This document shows positions 25,325 through 33,358 of a DNA stretch of 64,000 bases, in pieces. The position numbers and the translations under genes are program-made. The notes below the pieces were generated by a model that searched no databases, had not been told where the DNA came from, and was given only the letters and a program-made list of their open reading frames with translations. The DNA lies in NCBI GenBank assembly GCA_035968315.1, contig JAVYIN010000011.1, positions 1 to 64,000 on the forward strand, given 5' to 3'. Numbering within the stretch: the first letter of the stretch is position 1; each line of letters begins with the position of its first letter. Source of the stretch: Nitrospira sp. (lineage in GTDB: Bacteria > Nitrospirota > Nitrospiria > Nitrospirales > Nitrospiraceae).

Positions 25325-26926
25325 TCAATCAAAAAGACGTGGTGTGTCGATCTGCGCGATGCCATCCGCCAGTTCGGGCCAGCGGTTCACGAATGAGAGC
25401 GCGGACACACGCCCAAGTTCACGTGGCTCAATCTTGTTGAGTCCGCCGCCATAGACTCGGCCTTCTCCGCGCAGTTCGTGGGCGGTCACGCCGCGCAGGA
25501 GTTCGTGTACTTCCGCGCTTCGTTCAGGATGCTGGCGCAGCATATTCGCCAAACTATTTTTCGGATACAGCATTAAGTAGAGGTTGGTGCCGATGGCGCG
25601 CGAGCGGTTCAAAATGAAGCGAAAGGGCTGTTTTTCATTGGCGCCTCGCCCCATATAGGTGCAGAGAAAGGGCGCGGGCATGCGCTGTTCTTGTTTGTAC
25701 CAAGGATCTCGTTGGCTCACGAGGTAGCCGCTCTTAATGCCAAGGTCTTCGGCTGTCTTCAGGTATGCCCATAGTGCCGGGTGACGAGTTTCGACGATGG
25801 GCTCGGGAAGATTGCAGTCGATCAGGCAAAATTGGCGGTTGATTACTGGGTAGCCATCCTCGTCGCCATCGATCACCGTTTCGGTGAGATGCCGAGGACT
25901 GGGCAAGATGGGACGTAGATAGCGATTGGGCAGTCCCAGGCGTTTCGCATTGGTTCGATCGAGTACGAAGTATTTATTGTTGCCCGTTGCGATCCCACGT
26001 TGGATTTTGAAGAGGTCTTTCAGCGTGAGGCCGGTCTTGTCATCGGCGGTTTGCCGGTCGTTTTTGGCATGGGCTGGGAAGACGGTCCATTTTCGCGATC
26101 CGCACAGGCGGTCGAGGGTGATCCTGTCTCGGATATGAGGATTGGTCATGGTGCCGCCGAACGTGAATTCGACGGCATGATTATCGGCGGGCAATGATTT
26201 GCGGAACACGAGCACCACAGACGAGACCAGTGCATCTCCAAATTGCACGTCGTCCGGGTCGAATCGGTGGGCACGGATGAGGGTTACTCGGTTCGTGAGA
26301 AAACTTTTGAGGGCCGCGCCGTAATTGACGTCCATAAATTCTGACGGTATGAGCCATGCGGCGATTCCGTCATCGTCCATCCATGCCGTGGCAAGCAATA
26401 GGAAGTGGACATAGAGACCTGCTAAGCCGCTGACCTCGATGCCGGTCAACTTAAAGGTGAGGCGTTGAAGCCGTTCCTTGTCAGTTCGTGCGAGATGATG
26501 ATGCCGGACATAAGGGGGATTGGCCAAAATGACGTTGGGGGCCGGCGGGCGTGACCCGTTGGCAACGATGCGAGTGAAGTCTCCTCGCAGAACGGTGAGC
26601 CCCGCAGGGCTCCATAGTTCCTGCGCCGCTTTGCAAAAGGCCGGATCGAGTTCGATTCCGATGGCGTGTTCGATCCGCTTGCTCCCAAAGACGGCTAGGG
26701 CCGCCGAGAAAAAACTGCCGGAGCCGACGGCTGGATCGGCGAAGCGAATCCGTATCCTGTCGTGGTTGAGTTGCGTGTCAATGTATCGGGCGATTTCAAC
26801 CGCTAAGCCGGGCGGTGTTGCAAACTGCCCTAAGCGGTTCCGATCGGCGGCGGATTTGGTGGCGTCGATCTCTGATTGGATTGCCTGTCGGCGCCGTTCG
26901 ATGGAGTCGTCCAGTTGCGCGATCAT
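25325..26926 (-). CDS. Type II DNA adenine-type methyltransferase (N6, Eco57I-like)
   Basis: A 533-residue SAM-dependent DNA methyltransferase. Motif X region GQFATPP is at 33-39, motif I DPAVGSGSF at 64-72, and the catalytic NPPY at 136-139, the order of the gamma class. The large C-terminal half is a target-recognition region. It lies 5 nt after the XamI-like endonuclease gene on the same strand, so it is the protective partner. If the specificity follows XamI, the site would be GTCGAC; that is inferred from the partner. Confidence 0.88.
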   Translation of the reverse strand: MIAQLDDSIERRRQAIQSEIDATKSAADRNRLGQFATPPGLAVEIARYIDTQLNHDRIRIRFADPAVGSGSFFSAALAVFGSKRIEHAIGIELDPAFCKAAQELWSPAGLTVLRGDFTRIVANGSRPPAPNVILANPPYVRHHHLARTDKERLQRLTFKLTGIEVSGLAGLYVHFLLLATAWMDDDGIAAWLIPSEFMDVNYGAALKSFLTNRVTLIRAHRFDPDDVQFGDALVSSVVLVFRKSLPADNHAVEFTFGGTMTNPHIRDRITLDRLCGSRKWTVFPAHAKNDRQTADDKTGLTLKDLFKIQRGIATGNNKYFVLDRTNAKRLGLPNRYLRPILPSPRHLTETVIDGDEDGYPVINRQFCLIDCNLPEPIVETRHPALWAYLKTAEDLGIKSGYLVSQRDPWYKQEQRMPAPFLCTYMGRGANEKQPFRFILNRSRAIGTNLYLMLYPKNSLANMLRQHPERSAEVHELLRGVTAHELRGEGRVYGGGLNKIEPRELGRVSALSFVNRWPELADGIAQIDTPRLFD

Positions 26927-26931
26927 GCTAT

Positions 26932-27891
26932 CTACAACCCCAATTTAAGCAGGTCGTCGATTCGGTGCTCCCAGACCCAATCCAGTCCTTCGGCTGCTTC
27001 ATAGCCGAGATAGTCGCTTCCGAAGTAGCCGCAGAGAAATAAGACGAATGAAATGGACGTCCCGTACGTTGCTTGAAGCTGATGAATTTTCGTGGCTTCT
27101 TCCTTGCGGCGTTTATTCGTGTTGGTGAAGTCGCCTGCCGACTTTGCTTCAATCAAAATGGGCAACCGGTTCTTGCGAAGCTTCTTTGGTTGAATGGTCA
27201 CGTCGATGGGGATATTGACCTTGAGGGATTTTCCAACCGGCACATTCATCCGAAATGCGTATGTGCCAGGCGTCATCTTGGTGAGTGGGATGCCCGCAGG
27301 GTGCGGGTGTTTGCGATAGCCTCGTTTGTCGAGAAAGGCCTCGATCCGGGCGAGTTGCCGTTGCTCCTGGGCATTGCGAACGATCGGATTGGCGACTGCG
27401 CTGCAAAGACGGTCCGCGACTATTGTTGATGCGCGGTCGCGTTCAAGGTCGGTCGGGCTCTTACTTCTGGTAAGCCAAGGGAAGATATCTCTATCCAAGA
27501 GTTTTTCCAGAATGCGACTAATTGATGCCAATTCTGCATCAAGATCTGTTTCCGCCATCTTGGGAGGAAGCGTGCCGCCTTCCATCCGTGCAACAAGATT
27601 CTTGTTTGTATCGGCTAATCCAATTAATCGATCTACCGCAAGCGGCGGGGCGGCACACATGCGGAGTGTCGGCAGTGCACTGGGGTTCGCTTTGAGCGTG
27701 GCGATATCGAGGCTGCGTAAATCGTGAGTGGCAAGGAGGGCAGCCTTTACATGCGCCGTCGTGGCGACTCTCGTCGTACGGAATGCCTCCGGTGCGAACT
27801 CCATAAACCACCGATTAAATTGGTCAACGGAGGCAGCAATGTCAGCTTTCCAGCGGTGCGGCTTGTCAGCATTGATCCGTGATGTGCTCAT
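26932..27891 (-). CDS. XamI-family type II restriction endonuclease
   Basis: A 319-residue protein. The PD-(D/E)xK-like core is visible as D230 in NIPIDVTIQ and E248-A-K250 in ILIEAK, followed by SAGDFTNTNKRRKEE, as I recall from the XamI (RE_XamI) family. It is promoter-proximal to the methyltransferase. The gene looks intact and full length, so the system may be active. Composition is less GC-rich than the neighbouring chromosome, and a decayed toxin-antitoxin pair lies nearby. Both suggest horizontal acquisition. Confidence 0.82.
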   Translation of the reverse strand: MSTSRINADKPHRWKADIAASVDQFNRWFMEFAPEAFRTTRVATTAHVKAALLATHDLRSLDIATLKANPSALPTLRMCAAPPLAVDRLIGLADTNKNLVARMEGGTLPPKMAETDLDAELASISRILEKLLDRDIFPWLTRSKSPTDLERDRASTIVADRLCSAVANPIVRNAQEQRQLARIEAFLDKRGYRKHPHPAGIPLTKMTPGTYAFRMNVPVGKSLKVNIPIDVTIQPKKLRKNRLPILIEAKSAGDFTNTNKRRKEEATKIHQLQATYGTSISFVLFLCGYFGSDYLGYEAAEGLDWVWEHRIDDLLKLGL

Positions 27892-28040
27892 GAATGGTTG
27901 TCGATTTGTCCTGCTTGTTGGCGAGCGTGTCCTCTCGCGGTAGGAGTTAACGATAGGCTACTTTTTGTAGCTAGTCATGTCAACTGAGTCATAGCCTGGG
28001 AATTAACGCGTTCGCTTCGTTGGATTGGGTAGTAGGTCTG

Positions 28041-28066
28041 TCGTCAAATGGCATGCCAAATGACGA
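28041..28066. promoter_or_regulatory. 26-bp palindrome upstream of cstA
   Basis: TCGTCA-AA-TGGCA/TGCCA-AA-TGACGA, symmetric over 26 bp except for two A-A positions on each side. It sits about 70 nt before the cstA start and after the restriction genes, in a 243-nt spacer. A dimeric regulator site is possible. No known regulon motif was recognised. Confidence 0.45.
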
Positions 28067-28134
28067 CTCTATCGTCATGGAAAGAGTGCGGTAAGTGAGA
28101 GGGGTGGGGCGCCCTACTGACAGACTGTGTTAGG

Positions 28135-30156
28135 ATGCCGCGCATGTCGGCGTTAACACACGTACTTTGGGGATTCCTCGCCATTCTGGGCGCTGTCGCG
28201 CTCGCCTTTGTCACTGGGCTCGTCCATCCCGAAGAAAAGGTGAATGGGCTGTGGCTGGTGGTGGCGGCTTCGTGCATCTATGTGCTCGCGTTCCGGTTCT
28301 ATGGCCGCTGGATCGCTCGGCGGGTGGTTGATCTGAATGATCAATATGTTACCCCGGCGGTGCGGCTGAACGACGGCGTCAATTTTCACCCCACCAATCG
28401 CTATGTCCTCTTCGGCCATCACTTCGCGGCGATTGCCGGGGCCGGGCCGCTGCTCGGGCCGGTGTTGGCAGCGCAGTTCGGCTTTATGCCCGGTTTCCTT
28501 TGGCTGGTGATTGGCGCAGTGCTGGCCGGGGCGGTGCAGGATTTCGTGATTCTGGTGGCCTCGATGCGGCGCAACGGGCGCTCACTCCCGGAGATTGCCC
28601 GCGATGAACTGGGCCCTATTACCGGCACGGCGACGGCGGTGGCGGTGCTCTTCATCGTGGTGGTGGCGCTGGCGGGGTTGGGCTTTGCGGTGGTGAACGC
28701 TTTGTACCGGAATGCCTGGGGGACCTTCACGATTGCGATGACGATTCCTATTGGCTTTATCATGGGCTTCTATCTCCAGAAGTTTCGCCCCGGTGCGGTG
28801 GGGGAAGTTTCGGTGCTTGGCGTCGTGCTGTTGATTGCCTCGGTGATCGCCGGGCATGCGGTGGCCCATTCGGCGCTGGCGCCCTGGCTGGAGTTTGAGC
28901 GTGGGGCGCTGGTGTGGATGCTGGCGGGCTATGGGTTCCTGGCTTCCATCTTGCCCGGCTGGATGTTGCTGGTGCCGCGCGGCTATCTCTCGACCTTCAT
29001 GAAACTGGGTGTGGTGTTTTTGCTCGGTCTCGGCGTGGTGCTGATGGCGCCCACGATTGAGATGCCGCGCGTGACAATCTTCGCCAGCGGCGGCGGGCCG
29101 ATTATCCCCGGCACCCTCTTCCCCTTCCTCTTCATTACGATTGCCTGCGGGGCGGTCTCGGGCTTTCATTCGCTGGTCTCCTCCGGAACGACGCCGAAGA
29201 TGATCGAGCAGGAATCGCAGGCGACGGTGGGGTACGGAGCGATGCTGCTGGAAAGTTTCGTCGGCGTGATGGCGTTGATTGCGGCCTCGGTGCTGATTCC
29301 CGGTGACTATTTTGTGATCAACACGATGCTTTCGCCGGAGCAGTTGGCCTCGATGGGATTCCCGGTCTCGCGCATTCAGGAGTTGTCGCAGCTGGTGGAA
29401 GTGGATGTGGCGGGGCGGCCGGGCGGGGCTGTGTCGCTGGCGGTCGGGATGGCCTCGATTTTCTCGGCCTTGCCGGGGATGGCGGGGTTGATGGCCTATT
29501 GGTATCAATTTGCGCTGGTGTTTGAAGCGCTCTTTATTCTCACGACGATGGATACGGGCACGCGGGTGGCGCGCTATCTGCTCCAGGAAATGGGCGGGCG
29601 GGTCTATGCGCCGCTGCGGCGGATCAACTGGTGGCCGGGGGTGCTGGCGAGCAGCGGTTTGGTGGTGGGAGCCTGGGCCTACCTGATCGGCACGGGGAGT
29701 ATTTCGACGATCTGGCCGATGTTCGGCGCGGCGAATCAGTTGCTGGGGACGCTGGCGCTTTGCATCGGAACGACGGTGCTGATCAAGATGCGCAAGGCGC
29801 AGTTCCTCTGGATCACGGCGGTGCCGATGCTGTTTGTCGGAGGGGTCACGCTGATCGGGTCCTATCAGATGTTCGGCCTCTTCATGGGGAAGGCGGCGAA
29901 GCTGCAGGATAGCGGGCAGGCGTTTGCGCTGTATCTGGACGCGGTGCTGGTCGCGGGGGTGGCCTTCCTGGGGCTGATCGTCTTGATCGACAGCCTGCGG
30001 CAATGGTACGGGTATGTGGTGTTGAAGAAGCCCTTCACGAGCAGCGAGGTGTTGGTGCTGGCCGGTGGCGGCTCGGCGGGACGGATGCAGACGGCGATCT
30101 GTCGTGATGATGAGGGGAAGGGGTTTAAGTTGCCGCATGGGGGCGGGTGTTGTTGA
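28135..30156 (+). CDS. cstA: Carbon starvation protein CstA, peptide/pyruvate transporter family
   Basis: A 673-residue membrane protein with about sixteen hydrophobic helices. It carries CstA blocks such as NDGVNFHPTNRYVLFGHHF, GPLLGPVLAAQFG and the later SGTTPK segment. The family imports peptides or pyruvate during carbon limitation. ATG 28135 is used, with ATG 28144 as an alternative. Element copy 1 begins 2 nt after the stop codon. Length and conserved blocks leave little doubt on family; the substrate in this organism is unknown. Confidence 0.92.
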   Translation: MPRMSALTHVLWGFLAILGAVALAFVTGLVHPEEKVNGLWLVVAASCIYVLAFRFYGRWIARRVVDLNDQYVTPAVRLNDGVNFHPTNRYVLFGHHFAAIAGAGPLLGPVLAAQFGFMPGFLWLVIGAVLAGAVQDFVILVASMRRNGRSLPEIARDELGPITGTATAVAVLFIVVVALAGLGFAVVNALYRNAWGTFTIAMTIPIGFIMGFYLQKFRPGAVGEVSVLGVVLLIASVIAGHAVAHSALAPWLEFERGALVWMLAGYGFLASILPGWMLLVPRGYLSTFMKLGVVFLLGLGVVLMAPTIEMPRVTIFASGGGPIIPGTLFPFLFITIACGAVSGFHSLVSSGTTPKMIEQESQATVGYGAMLLESFVGVMALIAASVLIPGDYFVINTMLSPEQLASMGFPVSRIQELSQLVEVDVAGRPGGAVSLAVGMASIFSALPGMAGLMAYWYQFALVFEALFILTTMDTGTRVARYLLQEMGGRVYAPLRRINWWPGVLASSGLVVGAWAYLIGTGSISTIWPMFGAANQLLGTLALCIGTTVLIKMRKAQFLWITAVPMLFVGGVTLIGSYQMFGLFMGKAAKLQDSGQAFALYLDAVLVAGVAFLGLIVLIDSLRQWYGYVVLKKPFTSSEVLVLAGGGSAGRMQTAICRDDEGKGFKLPHGGGCC

Positions 30157-30157
30157 T

Positions 30158-30271
30158 GGGCGGTCGGGTCGATCTCCTGTGCTCGCGCCCCGCGCACTTG
30201 GATTGATCAAAGGGTGACATTAAGGGCTGTGCTCGGTGCATGCGCGCAGTAGGAGATCGACCCGACCGCCC
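30158..30271. repeat. Conserved-core/variable-stem element, copy 1
   Basis: Arms 30158-30178 and 30251-30271 form a perfect 21-bp inverted repeat around a 72-nt core (30179-30250). The core begins GTGCTCGCG and ends GCGCGCAGT, and includes CGCGCA that can pair with TGCGCG. It lies directly after the cstA stop codon. The core matches copy 2 at most positions near both ends, while the arms share almost nothing with those of copy 2. Confidence 0.85.
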
Positions 30272-30304
30272 CTGGGGTAAGTAGGGTGAAAGAAGGAGGA
30301 AATC

Positions 30305-30802
30305 GTGGCTGATCAATTTTCGTTCGATGTGGTGTCGGAAGTGAATATGCAGGAGTTGAAAAACGCGCTGGATCAGGCGACGAAGGAGATCAAGCAGCGG
30401 TTCGATTTCAAGGATTCGAAAACGGAGATTACGCTGAAGGAAAAAGAGAAGGAGCTTGTGGTTGTCTCGGATGACGACTATAAGCTGAACGCGGTGATCG
30501 AGATTATTAAGACGAAGTGTACGAAGCGCGGGGTGTCGCTGAAGGCCTTCGACTATGGCGCGGTGGAGCCGGCGTTGAGCGGGACGGTGCGGCAGACGGC
30601 GAAGATTCAGAGCGGGCTGACGTCGGAAAAGGCCAAGGAAATCACCAAGGCGATCAAGGATTCAAAGATCAAGGTGCAGGGGCAGATTCAGGGCGAGCAG
30701 GTGCGGGTGCTCAGCAAGAGTAAGGACGATCTGCAGGCGACGATGGCGTTTCTCAAAGGGAAAGATTTCGGCGTGGATTTGCAGTTCACGAACTATCGGT
30801 AG
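30305..30802 (+). CDS. yajQ: YajQ-family nucleotide-binding protein
   Basis: A 165-residue protein matching YajQ throughout: FSFDVVSEVNMQELKNA at the start, EIKQRFDFK-S, and a terminal LQFTNYR. Family members bind c-di-GMP or tRNA and nucleotides and can modulate transcription. GTG 30305 has AAGGAGG at proper spacing. It is bracketed by two copies of the conserved-core/variable-stem element, one 33 nt upstream and one just after its stop. Together with the PilZ genes it points to c-di-GMP signalling. Confidence 0.93.
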   Translation: MADQFSFDVVSEVNMQELKNALDQATKEIKQRFDFKDSKTEITLKEKEKELVVVSDDDYKLNAVIEIIKTKCTKRGVSLKAFDYGAVEPALSGTVRQTAKIQSGLTSEKAKEITKAIKDSKIKVQGQIQGEQVRVLSKSKDDLQATMAFLKGKDFGVDLQFTNYR

Positions 30803-30808
30803 GATCAG

Positions 30809-30916
30809 GGGGCGGGGTGAGCCCCTTTGCTCGCGCCCCGCGCACTCGGAATGATCGAATGGTAAGATCAAGGGCTGTGCTCGGTGCATGCGCGCAGTAG
30901 GCGCTCACCCCGCCCC
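30809..30916. repeat. Conserved-core/variable-stem element, copy 2
   Basis: Arms 30809-30826 and 30899-30916 pair over 18 positions with one C-C mismatch, around a 72-nt core (30827-30898). GCTCGCGCCCCGCGCACT and the AAGGGCTGTGCTCGGTGC stretch plus what follows are the same as in copy 1, while about 14 nt in the middle differ. A T-rich stretch follows the right arm. It begins 6 nt after the yajQ stop. Confidence 0.85.
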
Positions 30917-30943
30917 TTTCCTGCAATTTTTTAAGCCGATTCT

Positions 30944-31966
30944 ATGAAGCAGCTGGCGTACCTACTTTGTCTATTGGTGGGGATTTCTCTCGCCGGCTGC
31001 AATCGCAGCGATCCCATCGTCGTCATTGAGCTCCATCCCAAGAATTCCGACATCATCTATATCGCCACGAACGATTACATCTATAAGACGCGTGATGGCG
31101 GGAAGACCTGGGCGAATCTCTCGCGCGGGATGAGCCATTCCCGGGTGATTGCGATGGCGATCGATCCGGCCTATCCCGCCACGGTGTATGCGGGCACGAA
31201 GGGCGATGCGGTCTACAAGAGTTACGACGGCGGACAGCGCTGGGTGTCGCAGCGGTCCGGGTTGGACGATGCGACGATCTCCTCGGTGGTGAACCAGTTC
31301 GTGTTCGATCCGCAGGACAACACCCATCTCTTCGCCGCGACGACGATGGGGGTGTTCGAGTCGAAGAATGCGGGCGACAGCTGGACGAAGCGGATGGAGG
31401 GGATGAAGGAAGTGCTGATGGTCGTCTCGCTGGAGATGGACCCGACCAGGCCGTCGATCCTCTATGCGGGCACGAGCGGCGGCGTGTACAAGTCGGTCGA
31501 TCAGGCCGGCCATTGGGAAAAGGTGAACAATGGCCTAGTGCCGCCCGAGATGGTGAAGTCGTCCCGCGCGTTGAATGTGACGGCGATCGAGGTCGATGCC
31601 TTCGAGCCGGAGACGGTCTACGCCGCGACGCTGGCGGGGCTGTACAAGTCGACGGATGGCGCGAAGTCGTGGGCGCGCATCGGTGAGTCGCTGGCGGATC
31701 AGATGATCATTTCGATGGTGCTCGATCGCTCGAAGAAGGGCGTCATCTATATCACCGGGCGTGAAGGGGTGCATCGGAGCGAAGATGGCGGCGCGACGTG
31801 GAAGGTGATGAATCGAGGATTTGCCACGACGAACATCCGCTCGCTCGCGCAGAGCCAGACCGATCCCAAGCTCTTTTATGCGGGCACGAACGGCAGCGGA
31901 TTGTATCGGAGCGCAGACGCAGGCGAATCCTGGGAGGTCATGCCACCGGTGATCGCGGTGAACTAG
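30944..31966 (+). CDS. Lipoprotein with BNR/Asp-box propeller repeats
   Basis: A 340-residue lipoprotein with lipobox SLAGC ending at C19. Seven Asp-box-type repeats are visible (TRDGGKTW, SYDGGQRW, SKNAGDSW, SVDQAGHW, STDGAKSW, SEDGGATW, SADAGESW), so a beta-propeller of the YCF48/sortilin type is expected. Each repeat is preceded by a YAGT-like strand. It would sit on the periplasmic side of a membrane and serve as a binding or assembly scaffold. No enzymatic residues point to sialidase activity. Confidence 0.8.
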   Translation: MKQLAYLLCLLVGISLAGCNRSDPIVVIELHPKNSDIIYIATNDYIYKTRDGGKTWANLSRGMSHSRVIAMAIDPAYPATVYAGTKGDAVYKSYDGGQRWVSQRSGLDDATISSVVNQFVFDPQDNTHLFAATTMGVFESKNAGDSWTKRMEGMKEVLMVVSLEMDPTRPSILYAGTSGGVYKSVDQAGHWEKVNNGLVPPEMVKSSRALNVTAIEVDAFEPETVYAATLAGLYKSTDGAKSWARIGESLADQMIISMVLDRSKKGVIYITGREGVHRSEDGGATWKVMNRGFATTNIRSLAQSQTDPKLFYAGTNGSGLYRSADAGESWEVMPPVIAVN

Positions 31967-31981
31967 TTCAAGGAGGATCTG

Positions 31982-33028
31982 CTATCGGCTGGTTTCCTGG
32001 TCTTGCTGGTTTGCCCCGGCGGATGACCCGCCAAACGAAGAGCCCACCGAAGAATCCTGCAGGCTGGATCCAATAGATGACCCGCCAAAGGTTGAGCCGA
32101 TCGTTGAATCGGAAAGACTGGAGCCGACGGTCGATTGCTGGAGTGAGGAGTTGACGCTTGAAGAGGCGTCGCTGTTCAGTTCTGATTCGCCGATCGATGG
32201 CCCTGCGCGGCCGGTCTCGCCAATCGCAAATCCAGTCGCTCCTGAACGGCCAATGTCGCCGCCGCTCTTGGGGGAGGCGCCGATATCTTGCCCGGTGGTT
32301 CCTTCCCGTCCTATCGCCGATCCTGCTGTGGGCGATTTCCCAATATTGGGGCCCGTGGCCGGTGCTGCGCCAATTGCGGCGCCAGTTCGTGGCCCGGTGG
32401 GGAGGGATGGCGCGGTGATGTCCCGATGAATCGATTCTTCGATCGCGTGAATGGTCTGAGATTCTCGCCCCGCCTCTTCAAGGCTGGCGCTGTTGCGCTG
32501 GTTTGTCGATTGCCCGATTTGCTCCAGTCGTGCGCGTAGTGTGCGCAGATCGGCTCTTGCTTTGGCGATGGGGGGGATGAGCTCCCGTAGTATCACGCCT
32601 CGGGAAGCGAGAGAGTGATTGGACATCTGCGTCTGAATCGATGCGAGGAGATCGCCCAGTTCATCACCCATCGCCTCGATTTGTTGCAGTTCCCCAAGAT
32701 CGGTTCTGCAGCAGGCAAGAAATTGGCGGTACTGCTTCAGGAATTCCGACACGTCGTGCTGGAGATTATCGATTTTGAAATTCCGCGCTTCCTTGCCAGG
32801 CTCGCCTGGGCGCTCCGGCTGCTCCAGGGCGGGATCTTTCTTCTCAACCAGCGGCGAGCAGCCGGGGCCTGGCTTCGCGGAGTATTGCTGGTCAGCTTTC
32901 CGATCAGGGCACCAATAGAGGTTCGATGCGGCCTGAGCCGTGTGTGGCACGAGGCTCAGGCCACATGCCAGCCCTAAACTCAGGGTGATTACGCAGAGGG
33001 TGTAGTGCCTCGTACTTGTCGCGCGCAT
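31982..33028 (-). CDS. Secreted protein with C-terminal 10- and 9-residue repeats
   Basis: A 348-residue protein from ATG 33028 with a signal peptide (LCVITLSLGLACGLSL, cleavage after AQA). Residues 40-205 are mostly helical with a few Cys (FLACCRTDL). From 215 to 284 there are seven 10-residue repeats of the form (T/A/S)G-x-x-IG-x4. From 299 to 343 there are five 9-residue repeats of the form S(S/T)(V/I)GSS-x3. The regular I/V-G spacing suggests a repetitive beta-structure. The frame is open to 33208, but that extension lacks a start with a signal peptide. Unknown function. Confidence 0.7.
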   Translation of the reverse strand: MRATSTRHYTLCVITLSLGLACGLSLVPHTAQAASNLYWCPDRKADQQYSAKPGPGCSPLVEKKDPALEQPERPGEPGKEARNFKIDNLQHDVSEFLKQYRQFLACCRTDLGELQQIEAMGDELGDLLASIQTQMSNHSLASRGVILRELIPPIAKARADLRTLRARLEQIGQSTNQRNSASLEEAGRESQTIHAIEESIHRDITAPSLPTGPRTGAAIGAAPATGPNIGKSPTAGSAIGREGTTGQDIGASPKSGGDIGRSGATGFAIGETGRAGPSIGESELNSDASSSVNSSLQQSTVGSSLSDSTIGSTFGGSSIGSSLQDSSVGSSFGGSSAGANQQDQETSR

Positions 33029-33339
33029 AGGCCCATTGTTGATGTCATGACGCGTGTTGTCAACGAATCCTCTATTTATCACGGGCGATGGCCGCGTCCT
33101 GTCCTGGTGTCCGTTGACTCGCAGTGCATCAGGCAGACCAGTGTGGGGCGGGGTTCGTCGGTTGGCACGGGATGGATAGCTCTGGGCTATGTGGTTTGAG
33201 CGGTCCAATGCCTGTAGAAGGGCTTCTTTGAACCTGAAAAATGACGTGGAGGCAGGACGGAGACAATTCGTCGTAAGTCTATGAATTTAATATTGACAAG
33301 GCGTCAAACGGGAGTATACTCCGCCGTTAGTGGGGTAAA
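33029..33339. other. 311-nt divergent spacer before the dcw cluster
   Basis: From the start of the secreted repeat protein (minus) to rsmH (plus). The right third holds the dcw promoter and the MraZ-like boxes. In the left two thirds I see no gene, clear promoter for the minus-strand gene or repeat. Confidence 0.6.
33293..33320 (+). promoter_or_regulatory. Strong sigma70-type promoter of the dcw cluster
   Basis: TTGACA (33293-33298), a 16-nt spacer and TATACT (33315-33320). The expected start site, near 33327, lies directly before the MraZ-like boxes and about 12 nt before the rsmH start codon. This is the best promoter match seen in the window. Confidence 0.8.
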
Positions 33340-33358
33340 GTGGCTATAAGTGGGGAAG
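33330..33358 (+). promoter_or_regulatory. MraZ-like operator: three GTGG boxes at 10-bp spacing
   Basis: GTGGGG at 33330, GTGGCT at 33340 and GTGGGG at 33350, each 10 bp apart. MraZ is known to bind repeated TGGGN boxes with this spacing upstream of the division cluster. Here the boxes overlap the probable transcription start and the GTG start codon of rsmH. No mraZ gene lies beside them. Confidence 0.7.

Noticed and set aside
28582-30210. 542-residue minus-strand frame opposite cstA
   Set aside because: Antisense shadow; low-complexity Arg/Gln/His composition.
30158-30916. Integron attC sites
   Set aside because: attC has conserved ends and a variable centre. Here the ends vary and the core is kept, and no GTTRRRY boxes are seen.
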